NCBI GenBank assembly: GCA_033064195.1
Contig: JARBJD010000020.1
Coordinates: 186,001-250,000 of the forward strand
From: Blattamonas nauphoetae
Lineage: Eukaryota > Preaxostyla > Oxymonadida
Direction of reading: 5' to 3'
DNA length: 64,000 nucleotides
This document shows positions 10,025 through 18,724 of the stretch, piece after piece. Each line of letters starts with the position of its first letter. The first letter of the stretch is position 1. The translations under genes and the position numbers were made by a program. The notes below the pieces were generated by a model, which had not been told where the DNA came from, ran no database searches, and saw only the letters and a list, made by a program, of their open reading frames with translations.

Positions 10025-10673
10025 AATTTGAATAACGATAGAAAGCACCAGAGCAATCAAACAAATATGGGAACACGTTTAATTTAAGTGAATTATGTAC
10101 AGAATAGAAGAAACCGACATTTTTTTCTTTGTTTTGAGATTCGATCGGAAATAGAATGCACTTTGCATCCTTTTCCATTCACCATTGTCGACAACAATTG
10201 TTTTCACATTTTTTATTTTCCCAAACTCGGTATTCAGACCTAAACGGTCCATTTGACTCTGATTTTCACTACCTCTGTCATCAAAAACATCATTCGTCAC
10301 CATTCACTGCAGTTCATGATCATGACCACGGCTGTCAGACCCGATTTTGCGTCGGAACTCAAGAAAAGGCCACCTTTCCAATTGGGTTTGTCAATTATTT
10401 CTTCCAACTTCATATCCTTTGATGTCTTTGCCAAAGATGATCGTGTCATAGAAAATTGAGCAGTTCTGAGACTCAATGCATGGACATGTGGAAACGGAGT
10501 GAAGAATGAAACGTTCCGGTCAACCAAGGTTCTCATCTACCATAAATAAATGTCCCAAATCGTCCCAGTTGATCGAGGCATTCCTTCTTCGATCGAATCC
10601 ATTTCGACTCTGATGTTATATCATCTTCAAATCAGGCTTTATGGCAGAGAAATAAAGGTTAGGCTTTTTTTTG
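10025..10673. other. Core of the foldback-like element
   Basis: Between the arms. Short minus-strand open frames (10079-10303, 10297-10536) show DKPNWKGGLFLSSDAKSGLT followed by Val- and Trp-containing residues, faintly like the central part of piggyBac-type transposases, but this is too weak to assign. Otherwise nothing recognised. Confidence 0.3.
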
Positions 10674-10855
10674 TTCGATGTTGAACTATTCGTTTTCGAT
10701 GTTGAAGTATTCTGTTCGATGTTGAACTATTTTGTTCGATGTTGAACAATTTTGTTCGATGTTAAACTATTTTGTTCGATGTTGAACTATTTTGTTCGAT
10801 GTTGAACTATTTTGTTCGAAGTTGAATTATTTTCCTGCGATGTTGAACTATTCCG
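10674..10855. repeat. Right, inverted array of 20-bp repeats
   Basis: About nine copies of the reverse complement of the left array unit (TATTTTGTTCGATGTTGAAC). The arm is much shorter than the left one, as expected for arrays that change length by slippage or unequal exchange. Confidence 0.92.
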
Positions 10856-10859
10856 ACTG

Positions 10860-11667
10860 TATCGTGAAATTAGGCTGAACACTGATAAGAGGGATTAGTC
10901 TCGTTTTCTGATTCAGATTCTCGACAGGTGTTATGATCTCAAGTTTTCTCACCCAATTCGTTTCGCTCAGAACAACATTGGTGAAAAATCGCACTTCAGA
11001 CATCACCTGTTGTATCAATTTGGCAGTATTTCTATCTCTCCATCCAACTCAAGAATCCTATCACACTCACCGAAAACTATACACGATCCTCTCCATTCTT
11101 CCCTGTACCACATTTCCCGTGGAGAGCTCATTTAAGTATAATGAAATATCTCAAGATTCCATCTCGCTCATCAATATCAAACCAACACCTCGATCACCTC
11201 ATCAGGATTTCCATAAACGCACCAGAATTTGTGTGTGAGGATGATCTGTCACTTATATTTGAATAAATCAGAGGTTAACCAAGTCCACGGCGAGCTGTTC
11301 TCCTCACTTTAGCCCTGAATGTGTGGTGAGATGAGATTCTGGACGGTCTCCAATTGAGATGAAACTGCTTAAGGAAGTGTGAGATGTTAACTGGAACCTC
11401 CATTTCACTCTACAACTGTCCTTGATTCATATTGATGGAGCAATTGTGAAAAACGGCTCACAAAACAACAGAACGAAATCTCTCTCGATCAAAATAAAAC
11501 CGAAGTTAGTCATCCATCTTGTCCATTTTGAATCAGATCAATACATACTCTGACCTCAGGATCCGGTCGTCGCAGATTGGAGTGAGATCCCCATAAACAC
11601 TTTCTTTCACTCGAGAACTAAGATCCGAGCTTGATCACCATGCCAAGAAAGCCTCGGGATAAGAAAA
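10860..11667. other. Intergenic region before the CLC gene
   Basis: Marks the change from transposon debris to host genes. An open frame at 10933-11238 has no recognisable product. An ATG at about 11641 (MPRKPRDKKSDSHLG) opens a 44-codon frame overlapping the CLC start in another frame; I could not join it to the CLC by a frame-consistent intron. Confidence 0.4.
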
Positions 11668-14600
11668 GTGATTCTCATCTCGGATTTGGAGCAACAGTCT
11701 GCAAAATCTCTTCACCATCATCTTCTCCAGCTTCTAGATATTCCGCTGCTGTCCTCTTTATCTCTCTATGAGTACAGTAAACAAACACTCTCCCGCAAGT
11801 ATGTCAACAAGATGAAGTCTCTTGGAGATGCCCAACTAACTCGTTATCACCATCTTGCCTCTCTAAAAGCGAAAGAAGTGAAATCCTACGAGGCTTTCCA
11901 TCAAATCTCCAATGATACACCCGCTGATGAAGATCCTGCGTTTGTTAATGCTCTCCATAAGCCTGCCAAAAAGTCCCGTTTCGCAAAAACCTACTTACTC
12001 TTCCAGAACCACCCACACCTGCAGATGGTCCCACTCGTCTTGATTATTGCTCTGGGTGTGGCTGCAGTATCATTTTTACAAGATGGAGTCGCCAACTTTT
12101 TCGGAGGAAAGCTCCGTTGGTATATTTTCGACTCCATCTCTCATCCAGTTTTGAAATGTGTTGTCTACACTCTCTGGATGGTGGCCTGGGGCCTGTTGGG
12201 TACCCTCTTCACAGTTTTCTTCGCACCTGTTACTGGAAACGGAGCTGGTGTTGAAGATATGATCGCAATCATGTCAGGAGTTCCCTACCCAGAATTCTTG
12301 ACCATCAACACAATTCTGGGCAAGTTACTTGGAAATTTATGTGCTTTAATGAGTGGTATGTTTGTTGAAAGAGGAGGACCCACAATGGCAATCGCAATGA
12401 TCTTAACACACCTCGTCATCACCCACGTCCCGTTCTTCAGAAACTATGCCTCCACACCCTCTCTCCGATCGGATATTTACTCCTTTGCGATCGCTATGGG
12501 AATGGCTTGTATGAACTATGCTCCTGTCGGTGGCATGTTGTTCTCAATCGAACTCATGTCTGATGTCTTTCTAACCCGGAATTACTTTACTCTCTTCTAT
12601 GCGAGTGCCCTATCTTCATTCATCGCCAGACAGCTTCTATCGTTGAACTACAGTATATTCCACCTTCCAGATATAGCCACACCACCTCCCATTCAAGTTT
12701 ACGAGTTCCTCATCTTAATCGTCCTTGGAGCTGTAATTGGGTTCATCTCCCAAATGTTCGTTCGCCTGTTGTTGCTAGCCACACGATTTTTTATGTATCT
12801 TCAACGCCCTCAAAAGTACAAAGAATATAAGCGTAAAAAGCAAGCTCGGAAAGCACTAGCCAAACAGATCGAGATGCAACAATATCCGCCCAAAAAACGA
12901 AACGGAGATACTGCTAAGGTCCCACACGATCGTCAGTCCCTCTCAACTATCGCTATTCCGAATCAAATCTCAACTCGCTTTTCAGGGGCCTCCGGTGGCA
13001 TGCTTCATCCCGATCAGTCGAAAGACAAAAAGTCCTCTCAATCAGACAAGGTTCCCCTTTCCAAAACTATCAAACAAATGTTCTTTAACATCCCACAGCG
13101 ATGGAGACGGTTCATCATAATGTTCGCAATTCCATTCATCAATGCTATTGTCTCCCTTCCCATCCCGACCCTTAAACCTTTTGCTGCCGGAATTAATCCA
13201 ACGCTCCTTGCCATGCTTGGTGATCCCCATACTCTCCAACCGATTTACAACTTCGGCGGAAACGATGCATATTTCATCCCGATGCTCGCTCTCCTCTTTG
13301 TTGTCTACTTCTTCGTTCTCTCCACAAACATCCGCGCTCCCATCCCAACAAGTGGTCTTCTCTCTCAACTCACCCTCGGCGCCATTTTGGGCAGAATCGT
13401 CGGCGAGAGCTTGTACCTCATCTCCCCACAATATTTCCCCTCACCGGCCATCTACGCCGCGTCCGGTGCCGCCGCCTTCCTGTCTGGTGGGACACACTCC
13501 ATCTCCAGTGTGCTGATCCTGCTGGAGCTGACTGGAATGGCCAACATCGCACCAGGACTGACGTTTTGTGCTGCTGCGTCGCTGTCTGTCTCTCGTCTGC
13601 TTGGCGAGAATCTGTACACTGGACTGATGCTTGTCCGAAAGATCCCTGTTCTTTCCAAACCCATTCCGGCGACTGTGGCGAATGCTGAATTTGTGACAGT
13701 TGGGGATTTGATGAAACAGACGACCAGTGTTTGTCTGACAGTCACTCCAACCGTGCACGAAATCAACGTCGCTCTGAAAAAGGCGAAGTTCTATCAAATC
13801 TCATACATTCCACTCATTCGAAGCGAGACGGAGCCGGTCCTGCTCGGTGCAGTGATTGTGGACTCTCTGAACGAGATCATGAAGACGATGCTGATGAAGG
13901 AGAAGGCAATTGTGGAGTCGATCGACACAAGGCCGCTTTGTCTGCTTCACATGCAGTCGCGAGTCCTCGATCGATTCAAGGAAGGACAGAGACTGGCCAA
14001 GGAAGACGCTGAGAAGCAGAAGGAACGAAGGAAGAAAAGGAGGAGACGACTTCGCAGACAACAAAAGAGGAAAAACACGGCCTGTCGCGGGTGTTGTTCG
14101 GGAAGCGAATCGGACGACTCTTCGTCAGACGATTCGTCGTCTGACACAGTTGACTATGTTGAGAGGACGATTGACCATCTTGCCAAAGCGTTTGTGAACA
14201 TCGATGGGATGGGAGACGATGAAGAGCGGAAGATGAAGGAGGATGAATACAGAGAGGTTGTGCGAGAGATCTTCGAAAAGGCGAGACAGGAGAAATTGGA
14301 GAAGGAGCTTCAGGATGACGACACCGACACGGAAAAAATTGAGAGAAATGGAAGCAGGATGGATGAGGAATTGGTGCGCGAGCTGAATCAACTGACTGTC
14401 ACAGGAACGATTCATTTGGATGGGAAAGTGGAGTTGAGGGGAATGTTGGGCTCAACGGAATATGTCATCACACGACCAAGCAACAATCGCAACCAGCTTC
14501 CAGAATTCATCCCGACGCACGAAGAGCTGCCGAAGGAAGTGGGAGAAATGGAAGTGGAAGAGGCTGGAAAAGGGAAGAAGAATGTGACGATCACAAGAAA

Positions 14601-16326
14601 CATGAACAGGAAGCATGAACAGCAGATCTTGAAAAGGAAGTCGCATCGACAGAAGCCAAACCAGAACACTGGTACCACTCCCACTCGTCCCAAACGATCA
14701 GGACTCACCTGGACCGAAGTTCAGACGCCACGGACACGACCAGAAACAGCGGCAGACTGGGATCTCCATCCTCGTCCCCAGAGCCACATCCCAACACAAA
14801 CGTTCCACAAAACAACTCCACTGTCATCATCAAGCGACAACCTCGAGTTGTACCGTCCTCCATCAACAGACCCTTCGTCGGCACGGACAGAAAATGACAA
14901 TCAGGTCAAAACTATGGTTATCCCGCCTCCACTGAGCATCCAATCCATCACATCAGCCCATCCATCTGGATCGATCCAGGGGAGTCCCCTCAGACGAACC
15001 GGGTTCAACCCAGGCAATGCTCTCTTCCTGCACAACGACTTTGTTGAGATTCTCTCACGCGGACTTCCACCTCCACTGCTGTTCACGGAGGCTTCGATGC
15101 GTCAGCCTGGATCGAAGGGGGGACGACACAATACAACACCTCCTCCACCACCAGCTGATAAATCAACTGCAGCACAAATTACACATCTTGTGAAACACCA
15201 CTTTATCTCAACAATCAACAACACTTTCTCAAAATCGATCAGAAAGGAGCGAGCACAGCTGATTGCGCTTCTGTCTGGACTCAGCGCGAATGAACTACAG
15301 CCCTTCAAAACTGACGAGGACACCAACAACGCCCATCCTTTCATTGTTGGCTCGTCTCCGATGTCCGAGCTTGTCCGTCTCGCAACACCCGCTGGCGGAA
15401 CACACGGCGACGACTCCAACACGATGTGTCTTCTCCCCCGAGAGTCTCCAGAATCATCCCCTGACAACTCGAAGGAGGAGTCGGATGTTCCGCAGAGCGA
15501 CTCCACACCGTCGTTCCGGCCGTCTCTCCTCCCAACTTCGATGGTGGATCATCCCTTCCCGACCGCTCATGCTCCCAACTCGACCACATCCATCGGACTG
15601 GGTGAACTCTCCGCTTTCATCAAACTCCAAAACCCTAACCGCTCCAAACAAAATCCCCTTCCACCCAAACCACCCGTAACTCAACCACATCCCAAAACCC
15701 CCTCCCCATCCCCACCAACCCAACACAGTCAACAACCTCTCCGAGCCAAGCGTCGTATGTATGGAACCAGTCACACCTCGCCTGTTCCACCCGTCGGACG
15801 TGACAGCGGGCCACCAACGAAACACCAGATGGTGTTGGGTCAGTATGGACACCCGACAGACTCAGCTGTGGACACGATGGTGTTCGAATCAGCCAAATCT
15901 CCTGCCCCGACCACCCACAAGCCACAACGCTCCAAACTCAACCCTCGATCACTGGAACTCCCCTCACCTGATGATCCACTCCAGCCACCAGCGATCGTTC
16001 CTGTGCTGAACTCGTCGACTCGGAAGGAGACGACAGACCAGACGGAACCAACGCAAAGACGAGAAAGGTTCGACGATTCAAAACTGGCCATCATCAACAT
16101 GAGTCCGGATTTTGTTTTGATCGACACAGCGCCTTTCAATCTATCAATTGACACTCCTCTTTCGAAAGCGCATACCCTCCTCCACATCCTTCACATTCCG
16201 TTTTCGATTGTCACCGAAGAAGGGAAATATGCTGGGCTGTTGTTCAGAGACGATATTCTGGAGTTGTACAATAAGGATTACACAATCAGACAGACAATGA
16301 AGGATCTAAAGCTGCACAAAAGGTGA
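11668..16326 (+). CDS. CLC-family chloride channel with split CBS pair
   Basis: A 1,552-residue CLC protein in one exon, longer than the usual 700-900. Membrane core about residues 110-700: MSGVP at 202-206 is the GSGIP-type anion site (Ser203 kept), APIPTSGLLSQLTLGAILGR is the second filter strand, and Tyr650 in GENLYTGL matches the central anion-coordinating Tyr. The gating Glu of GREGP is Gly236 (FVERGGPT), and the internal proton-pathway Glu is Leu296 (FSIELMS). In known CLCs loss of both goes with channel-type conduction, so this is more likely a channel than a Cl-/H+ exchanger. CBS1 spans about 674-750 (VTVGDLMKQ); CBS2 is at the C-terminus (about 1480-1552). Between them lie about 700 residues of low complexity: basic runs, Asp/Ser stretches, then Pro/Ser/Thr-rich. 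Start taken as the first Met of the frame; the true N-terminus may differ. Confidence 0.9.
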   Translation: MILISDLEQQSAKSLHHHLLQLLDIPLLSSLSLYEYSKQTLSRKYVNKMKSLGDAQLTRYHHLASLKAKEVKSYEAFHQISNDTPADEDPAFVNALHKPAKKSRFAKTYLLFQNHPHLQMVPLVLIIALGVAAVSFLQDGVANFFGGKLRWYIFDSISHPVLKCVVYTLWMVAWGLLGTLFTVFFAPVTGNGAGVEDMIAIMSGVPYPEFLTINTILGKLLGNLCALMSGMFVERGGPTMAIAMILTHLVITHVPFFRNYASTPSLRSDIYSFAIAMGMACMNYAPVGGMLFSIELMSDVFLTRNYFTLFYASALSSFIARQLLSLNYSIFHLPDIATPPPIQVYEFLILIVLGAVIGFISQMFVRLLLLATRFFMYLQRPQKYKEYKRKKQARKALAKQIEMQQYPPKKRNGDTAKVPHDRQSLSTIAIPNQISTRFSGASGGMLHPDQSKDKKSSQSDKVPLSKTIKQMFFNIPQRWRRFIIMFAIPFINAIVSLPIPTLKPFAAGINPTLLAMLGDPHTLQPIYNFGGNDAYFIPMLALLFVVYFFVLSTNIRAPIPTSGLLSQLTLGAILGRIVGESLYLISPQYFPSPAIYAASGAAAFLSGGTHSISSVLILLELTGMANIAPGLTFCAAASLSVSRLLGENLYTGLMLVRKIPVLSKPIPATVANAEFVTVGDLMKQTTSVCLTVTPTVHEINVALKKAKFYQISYIPLIRSETEPVLLGAVIVDSLNEIMKTMLMKEKAIVESIDTRPLCLLHMQSRVLDRFKEGQRLAKEDAEKQKERRKKRRRRLRRQQKRKNTACRGCCSGSESDDSSSDDSSSDTVDYVERTIDHLAKAFVNIDGMGDDEERKMKEDEYREVVREIFEKARQEKLEKELQDDDTDTEKIERNGSRMDEELVRELNQLTVTGTIHLDGKVELRGMLGSTEYVITRPSNNRNQLPEFIPTHEELPKEVGEMEVEEAGKGKKNVTITRNMNRKHEQQILKRKSHRQKPNQNTGTTPTRPKRSGLTWTEVQTPRTRPETAADWDLHPRPQSHIPTQTFHKTTPLSSSSDNLELYRPPSTDPSSARTENDNQVKTMVIPPPLSIQSITSAHPSGSIQGSPLRRTGFNPGNALFLHNDFVEILSRGLPPPLLFTEASMRQPGSKGGRHNTTPPPPPADKSTAAQITHLVKHHFISTINNTFSKSIRKERAQLIALLSGLSANELQPFKTDEDTNNAHPFIVGSSPMSELVRLATPAGGTHGDDSNTMCLLPRESPESSPDNSKEESDVPQSDSTPSFRPSLLPTSMVDHPFPTAHAPNSTTSIGLGELSAFIKLQNPNRSKQNPLPPKPPVTQPHPKTPSPSPPTQHSQQPLRAKRRMYGTSHTSPVPPVGRDSGPPTKHQMVLGQYGHPTDSAVDTMVFESAKSPAPTTHKPQRSKLNPRSLELPSPDDPLQPPAIVPVLNSSTRKETTDQTEPTQRRERFDDSKLAIINMSPDFVLIDTAPFNLSIDTPLSKAHTLLHILHIPFSIVTEEGKYAGLLFRDDILELYNKDYTIRQTMKDLKLHKR

Positions 16327-16675
16327 GGGATCGGGGTTGGCCTTGGCAGGATGATTATCTTGTTCAGTTTCTGTTTCAAAGCCATTTTTCCATTCATTCG
16401 TGTTGCCTTTCACTTATGTATGAACTGACAACACGGAATTCTCCTTTTTTCACTAGCTGTAGATACAATCTTTTGGTTGGATCTTCTTTTCGCTGGAGTT
16501 GTCCTTAATCATTGATTTTGGCCGTCGCCATTCCGTAGCGGCCGGAAGACGTGATGGATTTTTTGACACCATATCACTCCTCGATCCTGAAGAATGAATC
16601 CTTTGTTTTGGGGACTATAAGAATAATGTTTTACACAAATAAAAAATCGTCATTTGATCGACCCGTACAAAAAAC
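16327..16675. other. CLC to ARL6 spacer
   Basis: No gene seen. Contains a short GGCCG/CGGCC imperfect hairpin near 16518-16545 and AT-rich sequence just upstream of the ARL6 start. Confidence 0.4.
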
Positions 16676-17457
16676 ATGGGCGGCTCAAGTTCGAAACAAT
16701 TGCGAGTTCTCGTTGTTGGTCTTGATAATGCTGGAAAATCCACCATTATCCAACATATGAAAGCTAAAGAGGTTTGTATTTTCTCAATGTATCTCTCAAA
16801 TTTTCACAATCAATTTTCTTTCACAATTGGGAAACTCAGGCTCCATCGGAAATCCCACCTACTCCCGGTACGTTTTATTTCAATCGTCTATTACTATTTC
16901 CGAACATTATTTCATGCTTTCATCACATTAACACACTCCGCTTAACATCAACTTTTCTCATCATTGTCCAGGCTTCCAGGTTGAGAAATTCAAGAAAGGC
17001 AAAATCGAATTCACTATGTTCGATATGTCTGGATCTGCAAAATATCGGAATCTGTGGGAATTTAATTATAAGAACTGTGAGGCAGTTATTTTTGTCGCAG
17101 ACTCAGCCGACCGCATTCGCATGTGTGTTGCCAAAAATGAACTTGAAAACATGCTTCAAAGTCCTGGTGTGATACCTTTCTCTTGTTCATATTCCATTTC
17201 TTCTTGGATACCATCCACATCATCCAGAATTGAAACCATGTCCACTCCTTGTCTTCGCCAACAAAATGGATATCACTGGCTCTATGAATCACTCTGAAGT
17301 GAGTGAAGCTCTGGGACTCGCCGAAATTCACGACCGTCCATGGACAATCATGTTTGCTTTCTCACTCCATTTCATGTCGCCCTTTAGCTCAAGCAATGCT
17401 CTGACAGGAGGAGGCTTAGACGACGGTGTCAACTGGCTTTCCAAGCAAGTAGAATGA
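16676..17457 (+). CDS. ARL6: ARL6/BBS3-type small GTPase
   Basis: Arf-like GTPase of 170 residues from five exons: 16676-16771, 16840-16867, 16972-17166, 17228-17351, 17388-17457. Gly2 (MGGSSSKQ) suits N-myristoylation. P-loop GLDNAGKST, switch I PPTPGFQ, FDMSGSAKYRNLWE (switch II), FANKMD (guanine specificity) and SSNALTGGG. The FDMSG..YRNLWE block and RMCVAKNEL match ARL6, the GTPase that recruits the BBSome to ciliary membranes. The switch-II Gln (GQ in human ARL6) is Ser here (codon 17034-17036), which should slow or change GTP hydrolysis. A good polypyrimidine-AG at about 17495-17514 could splice onto GTAGAA at the end of exon 5 and give a longer C-terminus ending at 17636; I prefer the shorter form. 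Tail-to-tail with NOSIP. Confidence 0.88.
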
Positions 17458-17666
17458 TCACTTCATATCATATGGCATCATTACCTCAACCCAGGAACAT
17501 TTTTCTTTTTCAGATTTATATTCGTTTCATGCAGTATTTTCAAATTCCTCAGAACAGATCTGTCTTCAGAGAACTTGATTCCAATGCAAAATTCACTATA
17601 GTCAACGTAAAACGTGAACAATCAAGATTCTGGTGAAATGTTCCAATAAAATGAATATCACACAAG

Positions 17667-18615
17667 TTAGAGCATCATAGTGACCCCATCCTTCTTGGCA
17701 ATCGATTTTTCTTTATCATGTTGAGAAAACCCTGTTCCACCTTTCTCCAATTGAACGAGACTTTTCAGTTTGGTTTGCTTGAGACAGACAGGGCATTGGC
17801 CGACACCATCAGACTTCTTCATCTCTTCCTGTAGCAATGCAATACAATCACCGCAAATAGCATGTCCACATTCCCGTATGACAAACACATCAGCGGAGTT
17901 CGTGAGTTCGGTTTTGCAGACGAAGCAGTTAAATAATGTCTCCTTTCCTTCTCCTTTTCCCTCCATCTCCGAAAAATGTATCGAAATAAGTCGCTTGAGC
18001 TCCAATTTGTGATCGTGCCCAGGACAAACGAGGTCTTTTGACGGTTCTTCCATTGTCCCTTCTTCAAAGTCAGGAACATCCATCCAAGACGCGGATCTTT
18101 TACTTTTTGTGATGTCAGATGGGACATTAATTGGATCTGCAACATGGGAGAGGGTTGTTCTCCCGCTGTCTGTGATGAGGAACGTTGTGGAATCATGGTG
18201 AGATTTCTCTTGCTCTTTCTTCTTCTCAGAAAGCTTAGTTGAGAAAAAATCAGAAATATCACGAAATATACTGCTTTTCGCCTTAAATACTCTTGGTGAT
18301 CTAATTGTTTTTGCTTTATCATCCTTTTTTGTTTGAGACCATTCTGGAGGATGCATTCATTACAAAAGATGTGGCCCTCAAGACTATTGGATGAATCAGA
18401 AATAGAAACAACAAATATGTTCAAATGGTGAGAATAGGGAAATAGATATACCAGCATTTAGGCTCTCTGACACGATTTAGACAAAGACTGCAAGAATCAA
18501 AACTTTTGATTCCATCTCCAATGACACGCATCTTTTTGGACCGAAATGCATGTTCTGCACGTTCAGATGGAAGAAAAATTGGCCGTGTGTTCTTATTTAA
18601 GCTATGCCGCGACAT
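17667..18615 (-). CDS. NOSIP: NOSIP-like U-box ubiquitin ligase
   Basis: 280 residues from three exons (minus strand 18452-18615, 18272-18383, 17667-18233), the summed length being a whole number of codons. The start MSRHSLNKNTRP and KSFDSCSLCLNRVREP, with LEGHIFCNECILQN after the first intron, match the split U-box/RING N-terminus of NOSIP. The C-terminal half has a RING-like CFVCKTEL...ECGHAICGDCI...CPVCLKQT and ends with the family signature QLEKGGTGFS. NOSIP is a nuclear E3 ligase linked to splicing complexes in other eukaryotes. The introns are 68 and 38 nt. Confidence 0.85.
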
Positions 18616-18724
18616 TCGATCCGTCCCCTTCGATGTGATTTTGGTGACTGGTTCAGATAGAATGGAGGAAAAAAAGATTTGAGAGGCGCAAGGTTCATAT
18701 TTTACATGTTGTGAGGGCCAATAA

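Larger units (their letters stand above)
9432..10859. mobile_element. Foldback-like element with arms of 20-bp tandem repeats
   Basis: Both ends begin CAGTCGGAATAGTTCAACAT (left 9432; right the same on the opposite strand, ending 10859), and the match holds for about 31 bp. Each arm then runs into tandem copies of a 20-bp unit, GTTCAACATCGAACAAAATA: about 29 copies on the left (to about 10024) and about nine in inverted orientation on the right (from about 10674). Long inverted repeats built of short direct repeats are the hallmark of foldback elements (Drosophila FB, and Galileo of the P superfamily). The CAG...CTG termini would also suit hAT. No target duplication is visible. The middle 645 bp hold no clear transposase. 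Confidence 0.65.

Noticed and set aside
10079-10536. piggyBac-like transposase in the core of the foldback-like element
   Set aside because: Similarity is limited to a few residues across two broken frames; the diagnostic acidic and Cys-rich blocks were not found.
1-11000. A Polinton or retrovirus-like element as the organiser of the transposon cluster
   Set aside because: No polymerase, integrase of that type, capsid, protease or packaging ATPase motif was seen; all recognised enzymes are cut-and-paste DNA transposases.
13042-16187. Many long antisense open frames over the CLC gene
   Set aside because: They follow from codon bias in the GC-richer, low-complexity sense frame; no signal peptide, domain or splice evidence. 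The same holds for frames antisense to p115, the 41-45 kb gene, EPL1 and tRNase Z.
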